Positions 51,531-59,058 of a stretch of 64,000 nt of DNA are shown in pieces. The first letter of the stretch is position 1, and each line of letters begins with the position of its first letter. Under the pieces are notes generated by a model. It was given only the letters and a program-made list of their open reading frames with translations. It was not told where the DNA came from and did not search any database. The DNA is from DASXRC01 sp036506495 (lineage in GTDB: Bacteria > Actinomycetota > Actinomycetes > Mycobacteriales > Micromonosporaceae): NCBI GenBank assembly GCA_036506495.1, contig DASXRQ010000136.1:1-64000 (forward strand), read 5' to 3'. The translations under genes were made by a program, and so were the position numbers.

Positions 51531-51794
51531 ATGGACGGCACGCGCGCGCCAGTGGCCCGGTTCAACGCCGAGGTCCCGGGCACGGCCACCGAGGTGAACG
51601 CCGAAACCGGTTGTGGGTCGTGGTGGGATCGCCGATGGTCATGGTATGTCCAGCATCGGCCGGATCTCGACGTCGTCGGTAGGGAGGGCGACGTGCTGCG
51701 CGAGGTCCTGGTGCACATGATCGAGGAGTACGCCCGGCACAACGGCCATGCCGACCTGCTGCGCGAACGGATCGACGGCAGAGTGGGCCAGTAG
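51531..51794 (+). pseudogene. DUF664/DinB-type protein remnant (C-terminal part only)
   Basis: An 87-codon frame. Only the last about 45 residues resemble the DUF664 (DinB-like) family: VLVHMIEEYARHNGHADLL followed by RERIDGRVGQ, the conserved C-terminal helix with two metal-binding His. The rest, including the N-terminal helix bundle and first metal His, is absent, replaced by unrelated sequence. Full-length members are about 165-175 residues. Probably a truncated remnant, though a short ORF from ATG 51531 is still open. Confidence 0.55.
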
Positions 51795-51886
51795 TTCGTC
51801 GGCGGGCATTGACACGGCGAAGAAAACCTGGAAGACCTACCTGGGTCATTCGCCCCTCGACATGAGAAAGCGAGGCAGCACCCGAG

Positions 51887-52165
51887 ATGAACTTCCTCTT
51901 CGCGGTCGTCATCGGCGTGGTCATCGGCCTGATCGGCGGTTTCGTCCTCCGCGGCCGGCAGCCCAACGCGATCTGGCTGGCGCCGGTGCTGGCGACCGGC
52001 GGGGCGCTGGTCGCCGCCGTACTCGCCGCCATCTTCGGCGATCAGCGCGACTACGGCCCCAAGGAGATCGCGCTGCAGATCGTGCTGGCGATCGTCGGCG
52101 TCGGCGTGACCTACTTCCTGGGCACGCGGACCTCCGCCGGCACGCCGGTGGGCGGCTCCGAGTAG
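51887..52165 (+). CDS. Small three-helix membrane protein
   Basis: A 92-residue protein with three hydrophobic segments (LFAVVIGVVIGLIGGFVL, IWLAPVLATGGALVAAVLAA, IALQIVLAIVGVGVTYFL). Resembles the small conserved membrane proteins of Actinobacteria in which GlsB/YeaQ members are also found, but the match is loose. ATG at 51887. Function unknown. Confidence 0.7.
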   Translation: MNFLFAVVIGVVIGLIGGFVLRGRQPNAIWLAPVLATGGALVAAVLAAIFGDQRDYGPKEIALQIVLAIVGVGVTYFLGTRTSAGTPVGGSE

Positions 52166-52250
52166 TCACGGCCGCGGGCCGCTGGCCGGCCGAGCCCGTG
52201 CCGGCTGGCGGCCCACCTGGTCAAGTGGCGGGTGGTCGACCTGGGGGCGG

Positions 52251-52589
52251 CTATGTCGTGGCGCGCAACCTCGCGATCCGGGCCCGGGTCAGCAGGTAGA
52301 CCACCGCGACCGCACCGGCCACGAGGGCGAGCTGATTTACGTTGACGGCCGGGCGCCACCGCACCGTGCCATCCTTGATGACGTACGCGCCGGCGGGACG
52401 GGCGCCCATGCCGAAGCCGCCGCCCTCACCCTCCTGACCTTGTTGGTCGTGGCCACCTCCGCCGCCGCCACCACCGGCGACCATGGCGGCCGGTATGACC
52501 GTCACCCCATCCTTCTCGTACGGCTCGGCGTACACGCGTTTGACGGTGATGGCGTCGCGGGCGGTGCCCAGCACCTCGTCGAGTTTCAT
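52251..52589 (-). CDS. GerW-like sporulation protein
   Basis: A 112-residue protein of the GerW/YtfJ family: ARDAITVKRVYAEPYEKDGV at the N-terminus, a Gly-rich loop with an unbroken run of eight glycines, GAYVIKDGTVRWRPAVNVN, and a C-terminal membrane helix. In Bacillus GerW is needed for spore germination; in actinomycetes the role is unknown. ATG at 52589. Confidence 0.82.
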   Translation of the reverse strand: MKLDEVLGTARDAITVKRVYAEPYEKDGVTVIPAAMVAGGGGGGGGHDQQGQEGEGGGFGMGARPAGAYVIKDGTVRWRPAVNVNQLALVAGAVAVVYLLTRARIARLRATT

Positions 52590-52688
52590 GGTGTGTCCCC
52601 TCCTGTCTGCTACGTCCAGCCTTACCCGCTGTCCGCTGCCGCGTCAGGTCAATGGGCCGGTTTGGTTCCGGTCTGGCATGGTAGAGGC

Positions 52689-52973
52689 ATGTGCCGGAAC
52701 ATTCGCGTACTCCATAATTTTGATCCACCCGCGACCGAGAGCGAGATCGAGGCGGCGGCCGTCCAGTACGTCCGCAAGGTCAGCGGCACCACGCGCCCGT
52801 CGGCGGCCAACGAGGAGGCATTCGGCGAGGCCGTCCGCGCCGTCACCGCGGCCACCCGGACCTTGCTCGACAGCCTCGTCACGAAGGCACCGCCGCGCGA
52901 CCGCGAGGTCGTGGCCGCGAAGGCCAAGGCGCGTGCGGCCGAGCGGTACGGGCCGACGGTGCCCGCGGGCTGA
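52689..52973 (+). CDS. DUF2277 family protein
   Basis: A 94-residue conserved protein beginning MCRNIRVLHNFDPPATESE, the DUF2277 signature, followed by QYVRKVSGTTRPSAANEEAF and LLDSLVTKAPPRDREV. ATG at 52689. Function unknown. Directly downstream lie fragments of a hydrolase gene. Confidence 0.85.
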   Translation: MCRNIRVLHNFDPPATESEIEAAAVQYVRKVSGTTRPSAANEEAFGEAVRAVTAATRTLLDSLVTKAPPRDREVVAAKAKARAAERYGPTVPAG

Positions 52974-53011
52974 CGTAGAGAGGACGACGAGCATGGCCGA
53001 CTCCGAACACG

Positions 53012-53383
53012 GCCCACCCCGACCGGCTTCGAACGCTGGTGGCCCACGAACCTCCGGTGGTCGAGTTGCTGCCGGACAGCGTGGAGCTACGCGCCCAGAT
53101 TCAGGACAAATATGACACGAATCGTACCGAGGGAGCCGAGGCGGCGATGCAGAAGTTCATGACGCACGCCGGCTTCGGCCAACCGGGCGGGGACCCTGAC
53201 GCACCGCGCTGGGAACCCCCTCCGGAGCAGGTCGCCCGGATGCGCGCCGCCACCGAGGTGTTCCTCGCCCACATGATCCGCCCGACCACGCGCTATCGGC
53301 CCGACATTGAGGCGCTGCGCGCCGCGTCGAGCCGCGCGTTCGGGGTCAGCCCGCGGCCAAGAACTTCAACAACTCATATATGA
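53012..53383 (+). pseudogene. Alpha/beta hydrolase fragment
   Basis: One frame (AHPDRLRTLVAHEPPVVELL from 53012) matches the middle of alpha/beta hydrolases that carry LVAHEPP after the nucleophile strand, then YDTNRTEGAEAAMQKFM, LAHMIRPTTRYRPDIEAL and RAASSR. The nucleophile GxSxG, the acid strand and the catalytic His are all missing, and the frame degenerates into PRPRTSTTHI. No start codon in a sensible place except an internal GTG at 53039. Best read as a gene remnant. Its end overlaps the convergent small gene. Confidence 0.7.
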
Positions 53384-53549
53384 GAAACGCCGGCCACACG
53401 ATGGCCTTGAGAATTCCCACGATGACGGACCAGAACCCGTCCGCGTGCTGGATGTAGTACACCAGCGCGCCAATCAGGCCCAGACCGTAGACGGCGTTTC
53501 CCCCGCCCGTGCCGCGGTTGGCCCACGCCCTTCTGCCCTTGTCATTCAT
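53346..53549 (-). CDS. Conserved small membrane protein
   Basis: A 67-residue protein with GGNAVYGLGLIGALVYYIQH and WPAFLIYELLKFL, two membrane helices, a pattern common among small actinobacterial membrane proteins of unknown role. ATG at 53549 after GAAAGG. Overlaps the hydrolase remnant by 38 bp, which is further evidence that the remnant is not functional. Confidence 0.7.
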   Translation of the reverse strand: MNDKGRRAWANRGTGGGNAVYGLGLIGALVYYIQHADGFWSVIVGILKAIVWPAFLIYELLKFLAAG

Positions 53550-53997
53550 GCGACGACCTTTCTCGTAAAGACCTGATCGGCCGGTTCAGGCCCAGCCAGC
53601 CGGGGCCGCGTGCCAACCGAGCTGCAGCGGCGATGTAGTCGCCGGGCATCTGGCCACAGTGGACGATCAGTGGTAGTTCATCATCCGGGCGTACGGAGTG
53701 TGCTGACGCCCGGTTCGCCGGTATTGAGTGACTACTATCTGCCCGTCCCGGCCTGAGGTAGGCTCACAAACGTTTGACGCAAGTCAACCTACAACTGACG
53801 GCGCAGCAGCGGGCGACCCTTTGAGACGGGCTGCCGGGCGGATGCAGGATGCCACCGAGCTGCCGCGTCGATCGACGCCGCCAGACGACCGAGGGCGGTG
53901 TCAGCGCCCGACGAGTCGGAAGCGCGCACGAAGACCGTCGACCACCTTGTTCTAGCAGCCACCGCCACATCCGGAACGTTCCTCCAGGAGCTTCACG
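53550..53997. other. 448-bp intergenic region with regulatory-looking dyads, no gene
   Basis: No protein-coding gene is supported. The region is less GC-rich around 53690-53800. It holds CGGGCGT...ACGCCCG (arms about 7 bp, near 53688-53718) and the perfect dyad at 53774-53787, and ends at a short leader-like ORF at 53998. Likely the promoter region of the M28 pair. Confidence 0.5.
53774..53787. promoter_or_regulatory. Operator-like dyad upstream of the M28 genes
   Basis: Perfect inverted repeat TTGAC-GCAA-GTCAA. The left half reads as a -35-like TTGACG on the plus strand, so a bound repressor would cover it. It is about 290 bp upstream of the first M28 gene. No regulator gene is adjacent. 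Confidence 0.5.
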
Positions 53998-54060
53998 ATG
54001 GTGAACTGCGCGACGTTCAAGGGCCGGCGGCCAATGCTGCCTGCGGCAAACCGCTCCTGA
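53998..54060 (+). CDS. Putative 20-residue leader ORF before the M28 genes
   Basis: ATG at 53998 preceded by an AGGAG ribosome-binding site (spacing about 8) and ending TGA at 54058-54060. The peptide is MVNCATFKGRRPMLPAANRS. The stop sits directly against the AAGGAGG of the following gene (54060-54066), so translation of the leader would end on that ribosome-binding site. Position and signals suggest a translational leader; the sequence of the peptide is unremarkable. Confidence 0.4.
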   Translation: MVNCATFKGRRPMLPAANRS

Positions 54061-54076
54061 AGGAGGCCTCATCACA

Positions 54077-56329
54077 ATGAAGCCGCACCCACAGGGGGCT
54101 TCGCCCCCCGTGAACCCCCCAAAGCCGCACCCACAGGGGGCTTCGCCCCCCGTGAACCCCCCGAAGTCAGATCGTAGATCCCGGCGATGGAAGTGGCTGG
54201 TGACAGTCGGCTGTGTTGCCATCGCCTTGCCGATGTGCCTGACCGTGAGCGGAGCCGCGTCGGCCGGCAGCTCGGCGGCGCTACCGGCCACGCCGACCAT
54301 CAACCCGGACTATCTGTACGGCCAGCTCTACACGATGTCGAAGGGCTTCAGCTATCGCATCTCGGGGGCGGACGGCGACCCGAGAAACGCCGCGGACGCG
54401 TTCAACCTGCCGCCGACCGTCAACGGCTGGCAGGAGCTTCTGGCGTACTGGAAGTCCAATCTGACTAACCGAGGCATTAACACGCAGCTCGCGAGCTTCG
54501 CGACCGTGACGGACCATTATTTCCGCAGAACGGGCGGCTACCGCTTCGACTCGGACGACGCCGAAGTGACGATCCCCGGCGCGTCATGCGCGGGCCAGCG
54601 AGTGTTGTTGGCGGCGCATCCGGATGAGACCCCGGTGCCGACGGACATCGTCGGGCTGATCGACTCCGGCACCACCAGCGGAACCACCGGCTTCGGCGCG
54701 GCCCGGCGGCACATCACGGACAGCAACCTGGGCAACGAGGGAGCGTACGACGGTCTGTCCGGCGTGGCACTGACGATGGCCGAGTACAACGCGCTACTAA
54801 CCTGGTACAACGCCAACGGCACCTACCCGAAGCGCACGCTGAAGGTCACGCTCCTCGACGCGTCGCGCGGCAAGACCGGCGACGGCCTGTTCGGCCGGGA
54901 GGGCTCGGCCTACTACGCGAACAACCTGATTCCGTCGGGGCCGCAGGGCCAGTACGTCCTGTTCGCCAACATGGACTCGCTCGGCATGAACTACCCGGCC
55001 TATCACCTGGGCACCGAGTTCTTCTGGAACAACGTCACCGGCGGCGGCGTCGGTCCGTGGTTTACCTTCATCAGGGCCACACCGACCGCGCCCAACTCGG
55101 CGTATCCCAACATGGGTGCGGGATCGCCGGGCGCGAACATCGCGGCCAACTCGGAGGCGATCGGCCAGCTGCAGGCGGATCTGCAGGGTGCGGTGCTGGC
55201 TGGCTTCAGCCAGCAGGGCGCGAAATACAACTTCTCCGTGCCGCTGGAGAACCCGTTGCGCTACAACCAGCCCGGTCAGGCACCAAATCCGTACAGCGGC
55301 GTCGTGCCGACGAAGCCGGCGTACCTGGCCAGCGATCAGCCGCGATTCTCCCCGGTACGCGAGGACACGGACGCCCTGGAGGACGAGCAGGCCTTCTTCG
55401 ACAGGGGAATTCCCGGATTCACGGTGTCCGGGGTGAAGAACTCGAGTGTTGACGAGAACCCTTATGGTGCCTCGGTCAGCGACACCACCAAGGCGACGCC
55501 GGTGATCGGGTACGCGGGCAACCAGACGACATTCCAGTTGGGCAACAACACGCCACAGCCCGGAATGACGACCACGGCGGCCCCGGTGGCAGCGGGCGAC
55601 ACCAACGTGAAGGTCGCCGCGGTCACGAACCTCACCGCGGGTCAGCCGATATTCATCGGAACCGGTGCCGACATCGAGTACGGGCAGATCCAATTGGTCG
55701 GTACGGCCGGGGCCGACGGCACCGGCGTCACACTGGTGGCACCGCTGGCGCGCGCGCACCCGACCGGCGTCCCGTTCAACGTGAACGAGAACCAACCCGT
55801 CGGCTTCCTGTCCGACTCCATCGAGCACCTGAACTACTTCGCCGGCGGTGCACCGCACGGGCTGCAGCCGCAGCAGCCGACCGAGGAGCTGAGGCGGGCG
55901 CTGGAACTGCCCGCACAGTGGACGAGCCTGCTCCTCGCCGGCGACAACTACCTGGGCACGTCCGCCCGCCCGAGCCGACCCATCGCGTACTTCGAGACGA
56001 CCCCGGCCAGGCCGGAGTCGACGCTGACGGTGACGTTCGACGCCGGGTTCTCCCGGGACGACCGGGGAAGCACGAGCGGCCTGAAGTACTACTGGGACTT
56101 TGGCGACGGGACGCACGCCGTCGGTAAGCGCGTAACCCACACCTACAGCGGAGCCGTGTACGCCGACGTCAAGCTGGCCGTGGGCAAGGACGACGTTTGG
56201 GGCCTGTACCGGCAGGCGGTTGCCGTTGGCAGCCCGGCGGGCGGTCCACCATCGACCAACGCCTGCGGCACGTTCTCGCCGGACGAGTCGGCACGCCTGA
56301 TCTCCGACGCGAGGAAGGGTACGGACTAG
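54077..56329 (+). CDS. Secreted M28-like metallopeptidase paralogue A, catalytic glutamates missing
   Basis: A 750-residue protein. The N-terminus has a repeat-encoded Pro-rich tract (residues 2-29), then a signal peptide (WKWLVTVGCVAIALPMCLTV). The M28-like domain keeps H181-x-D183 (AAHPDET), the bridging Asp in AYDGLSG, the Asp in ANMDSLG and the final His in IEHLNYF. At the catalytic-base site the sister protein has FDNEEGG; here it is LDASRGK (261-267), so both Glu are gone and hydrolysis is doubtful. A 75-residue AAGDTNVKV-type module lies at about 497-573 and a PKD-like domain (YYWDFGDGTHAVG) near the C-terminus. ATG at 54077 after AAGGAGG. Confidence 0.8.
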   Translation: MKPHPQGASPPVNPPKPHPQGASPPVNPPKSDRRSRRWKWLVTVGCVAIALPMCLTVSGAASAGSSAALPATPTINPDYLYGQLYTMSKGFSYRISGADGDPRNAADAFNLPPTVNGWQELLAYWKSNLTNRGINTQLASFATVTDHYFRRTGGYRFDSDDAEVTIPGASCAGQRVLLAAHPDETPVPTDIVGLIDSGTTSGTTGFGAARRHITDSNLGNEGAYDGLSGVALTMAEYNALLTWYNANGTYPKRTLKVTLLDASRGKTGDGLFGREGSAYYANNLIPSGPQGQYVLFANMDSLGMNYPAYHLGTEFFWNNVTGGGVGPWFTFIRATPTAPNSAYPNMGAGSPGANIAANSEAIGQLQADLQGAVLAGFSQQGAKYNFSVPLENPLRYNQPGQAPNPYSGVVPTKPAYLASDQPRFSPVREDTDALEDEQAFFDRGIPGFTVSGVKNSSVDENPYGASVSDTTKATPVIGYAGNQTTFQLGNNTPQPGMTTTAAPVAAGDTNVKVAAVTNLTAGQPIFIGTGADIEYGQIQLVGTAGADGTGVTLVAPLARAHPTGVPFNVNENQPVGFLSDSIEHLNYFAGGAPHGLQPQQPTEELRRALELPAQWTSLLLAGDNYLGTSARPSRPIAYFETTPARPESTLTVTFDAGFSRDDRGSTSGLKYYWDFGDGTHAVGKRVTHTYSGAVYADVKLAVGKDDVWGLYRQAVAVGSPAGGPPSTNACGTFSPDESARLISDARKGTD
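54080..54163. repeat. In-frame 42-bp tandem repeat carrying a hairpin
   Basis: Two identical 42-bp units (54080-54121, 54122-54163; one base differs at the end) each contain the hairpin GGGGGCTTCGCCCCC. Because 42 is a multiple of three it is read through as a 14-residue repeat of PHPQGASPPVNPPK type at the N-terminus of paralogue A. Palindromic GGGGGCTTCGCCCCC elements are common in actinomycete genomes; here one was captured, and duplicated, in coding sequence. Confidence 0.75.
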
Positions 56330-56331
56330 CC

Positions 56332-58518
56332 ATGACTGCCCAGACAAGAAGGGCGAAAAGTACGCGGCGGTGGCTCGCCGGCGCGACCGTCATTACGCTC
56401 GCCGTGCTCGCCGGTGCCGGCGCGGCCGGGCCGGGCGCCTACGGCACGGCACCGGCCGGCCAGGCCCGTCCGGTCGTCGACACGACGTTCCTCTACAACG
56501 AGCTCTACTTCTTGGGTACCAACTTCATCTTCCGAGTCGCCGGCTCGGACGGCCCGCTGTCCGATCCGAACGATCCGAACAACCTGCCGGCCAACTACAA
56601 CGGCGCCCAGGAGTTCTACAAGTGGTTCGCCGCGGAGATGACGAACTCCGACAACGCGCACATGGGGCCGATGGGCCGGTACATGACCGCGAAAGACCAC
56701 GTGTACCCGACGCGGACCTGGCAGCTCAACGACCTGAGCGTGACGATTCCCGGCCAGTCCTGTGCCGGTCAGGTCGCACTCATCGCCGGCCACAACGACA
56801 GCACGCCCACCTCGACCGGTGTCGCCAACGGGTCGGCCAATGGCAGCCCGACGCCGATGACGGCGATGCGCGGCGGCAACTGGGGCAACGGCTCCATCTA
56901 CGACGCCGGCTCGGGCGAGGCGATGGGCATGGCCGAGTTCCAGGCGCTGCTCCGCTGGTACCAGGCGAACGGCACCTACCCCAAGCGAACCATCAAGATC
57001 GGCCTGTTCGACAACGAGGAGGGCGGCCTCGTCGGCTCCGGGTTCTATTCGCAGACGAACGTTTCGACCTTGGCGACGCCCGCGACGGCAGGCAGCACCA
57101 ACGTCAAGATCGTCAGTCGCACCGGAGTCGGGTTCGCCGTGGGCGAGACAATGCTGATCGACCCGTTCGGTAGCCCCGAGACGGTCACGATCACTGCTGT
57201 CGGCACGGCCGGAGCCACCGGCACCGGCGTCACGTTCACGCCCGCGCTGACGTCCGACCACGTCATCGGGGCCCCGCTGTCAGCCGGCGTCGCCAACGTC
57301 GGTGGGCTCATTCCGGACGGCCCGCAAGGGCAGTACGTGATGGTCGCGAACATGGACCAGAACGGCATCGAGTACCCGGCTCGCCACTTCGGCACCGAGC
57401 ACTACCTGAACAACATCGTCGGCGGTGGGGTCGGGCCGTGGTACACGAACATCAACGCCATCCCGCTGTACACGACGCCGAACAACCTGTACGACGCGAC
57501 CGCGATCCAACGCATCCAGCACAACCTGGCGGCGGCGCAGGCGTTCCGCGACGCGACCGCCAGTGCCGTCAGCGACGCGTTCCAGGTGCTCGGGCAGAAA
57601 TACAACTTCAGCCTCCCGCTGGAGAACCCGCTCCGGCTCGACCAGGTCGGCTCGACGCCGGTCGACCCGAGTCCACAGTCGGTGCCGGCGTACTTGCCGA
57701 GCGACATCCCGAGGTTCTCGCCGGTCGTCGACGACAACACCGGCCGTACCGACCAGGTGTCGTTCATCCGGGACTGGGGCATCCCCGGGTACGGCATCAT
57801 CGGCGCGTACGACACGAGCACCAACCCGCAGGTCGGTGGCAACGAGAACCCGTATCCAGCGTCGTACGCGAGCAAGCCGACCCTCGGTCAGTACGCGCTC
57901 TACGACACGAACGACGACACCCCCGAGCATCTGAACTACTACGCCTCGGGCACGACACACGGACCGGGCGGCCCGTCGTTACCGTCCGAGGGGCTCAAGC
58001 GGGCGCTGGAGTTGCCGGCAACGTGGACGTCCTATGTGATCGCCGGGGACGCGTACGGCGGCTCGGAGACTAAGAGCAGCAACCCGGTCGCCTACTTCGA
58101 GACCGTTCCGGCCAAGCCGTTCCTGACCTCGAATGTCACGTTCGACGCGTCGTTCTCCCGTAACGGCGGCGGACAGACGCACGGACTCACGTACTACTGG
58201 GACTTCGGCGATGGTACGACCGTGGCCACGACAAACCCCACGGTCACGCACGAGTTCTCGTCAACGCCGAAGTGGTATGACGTGAAGCTGGCCGTGAGGT
58301 CCGGCACGGATTGGGACTTCTACCGGCAGGCGCTGGCGGTACGTTTCGTGCCGGCACACTTCCCGGATGCCCCGCTCGCCAACGAACCGGTCCCACCGGC
58401 GACCGATTCGTGTGGCACGCTCAGCGTCGCGGAGCAGTCTTCGATCATTCAGCAGGCACAGGGGCTGATGAACCGGCTCGACGATTCGACGACAGTCGTG
58501 GTTGGCACGAAGCCCTGA
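56332..58518 (+). CDS. Secreted M28-like metallopeptidase paralogue B (complete active site)
   Basis: A 728-residue paralogue of the preceding gene with 2 bp between them. A signal segment (RRWLAGATVITLAVLAGAGA) is followed by an M28-like catalytic domain with H154/D156 (AGHNDST), D191 (IYDAGSG), E229/E230 (FDNEEGG), D342 (NMDQNG) and H533 (PEHLNYY), a full dizinc set. A module of the VTNVKxxSRTG...VGTAGATGTGVT kind is inserted at about 244-321, inside the catalytic domain. A C-terminal PKD-like domain (YYWDFGDGTTVATT) follows. Likely a secreted aminopeptidase or peptide hydrolase. ATG 56332 after GAGGAAGGG. Confidence 0.85.
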   Translation: MTAQTRRAKSTRRWLAGATVITLAVLAGAGAAGPGAYGTAPAGQARPVVDTTFLYNELYFLGTNFIFRVAGSDGPLSDPNDPNNLPANYNGAQEFYKWFAAEMTNSDNAHMGPMGRYMTAKDHVYPTRTWQLNDLSVTIPGQSCAGQVALIAGHNDSTPTSTGVANGSANGSPTPMTAMRGGNWGNGSIYDAGSGEAMGMAEFQALLRWYQANGTYPKRTIKIGLFDNEEGGLVGSGFYSQTNVSTLATPATAGSTNVKIVSRTGVGFAVGETMLIDPFGSPETVTITAVGTAGATGTGVTFTPALTSDHVIGAPLSAGVANVGGLIPDGPQGQYVMVANMDQNGIEYPARHFGTEHYLNNIVGGGVGPWYTNINAIPLYTTPNNLYDATAIQRIQHNLAAAQAFRDATASAVSDAFQVLGQKYNFSLPLENPLRLDQVGSTPVDPSPQSVPAYLPSDIPRFSPVVDDNTGRTDQVSFIRDWGIPGYGIIGAYDTSTNPQVGGNENPYPASYASKPTLGQYALYDTNDDTPEHLNYYASGTTHGPGGPSLPSEGLKRALELPATWTSYVIAGDAYGGSETKSSNPVAYFETVPAKPFLTSNVTFDASFSRNGGGQTHGLTYYWDFGDGTTVATTNPTVTHEFSSTPKWYDVKLAVRSGTDWDFYRQALAVRFVPAHFPDAPLANEPVPPATDSCGTLSVAEQSSIIQQAQGLMNRLDDSTTVVVGTKP

Positions 58519-58545
58519 GGAGATCCGCCGGTGCGGAATGATGTT

Positions 58546-58577
58546 GGTGCGCCCGGGCCGACCGGCCCGGGCGCACC
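58546..58577. terminator. Strong hairpin terminator after the M28 genes
   Basis: Perfect 14-bp arms GGTGCGCCCGGGCC / GGCCCGGGCGCACC around the GACC loop. It lies 28 bp after the M28 stop and just before the next ATG. There is no T-run, but GC-rich hairpins without T-tracts are usual terminators in actinomycetes. Confidence 0.7.
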
Positions 58578-58581
58578 ACCG

Positions 58582-59058
58582 ATGCGCTTGCTGAGCGTCC
58601 TCGCCGCCGCGCTGCTCGCGACCGGCTGTGGTCAGCAGGCCAGATCACCGACCCCGGCTCCGTCGACCCCGGCCCGCACGGTCTCGGTCGCCGCGGCCGA
58701 TCGAGCCGCGTGCACTCTGCTGCTCGGCCGTCTCGAGCAGGTGACGCAGACCCTCAACGCCAGCTCGGAGCTGATCACCAACTCGCTGAACCAACAACAG
58801 CTCAGCCTGCGGCTCGCTGGCCAAGCTGCGCAGTTGCGGCTGGCCGCCGACCTGATGGCGCAGGGGCCGGTGCCGGCGCCCCTCGCCACCGCCGACCGTG
58901 ATCTGGTTTCCGGGCTACGGACATTGACCGACGACTCCCGGGCAAGCGATGCAGCCGCCCGCGGCGACCTTCGCGCCGCGACCGACGCGATGACCGATGA
59001 GGCGGCCGTGCGCCGCATCGTCGACGCGTCTAAGACGATCGAGGATCGGTGCCGATGA
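58582..59058 (+). CDS. Small lipoprotein of unknown function
   Basis: A 158-residue lipoprotein: LLSVLAAALLATGC lipobox near residues 3-16, then helical sequence with no clear family (RLEQVTQTLNASSELITNSL). ATG at 58582 lies right after the terminator hairpin; a GTG at 58531 with an AGGAG site is the alternative and would include the hairpin in the gene. It overlaps the next gene by 4 nt. Confidence 0.65.
   Translation: MRLLSVLAAALLATGCGQQARSPTPAPSTPARTVSVAAADRAACTLLLGRLEQVTQTLNASSELITNSLNQQQLSLRLAGQAAQLRLAADLMAQGPVPAPLATADRDLVSGLRTLTDDSRASDAAARGDLRAATDAMTDEAAVRRIVDASKTIEDRCR

Noticed and set aside
52983..53115. Start at ATG 52993 for a gene beginning MADSEHG
   Set aside because: It runs in a different frame from the hydrolase-like sequence and soon ends; composition is shadow-like.
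53728..53955. Small plus-strand open frame in the gap before the M28 genes
   Set aside because: No ribosome-binding site and no domain; composition is of the intergenic type.
53898..54080. 60-codon frame overlapping the leader ORF
   Set aside because: Lacks a ribosome-binding site; the leader at 53998 has one, and neither overlaps a known family.
54080..54163. Rho-independent terminator inside the M28 gene
   Set aside because: The GGGGGCTTCGCCCCC hairpins are followed by an open, well-conserved reading frame and lie downstream of a good ribosome-binding site, so a captured repeat is the better explanation.
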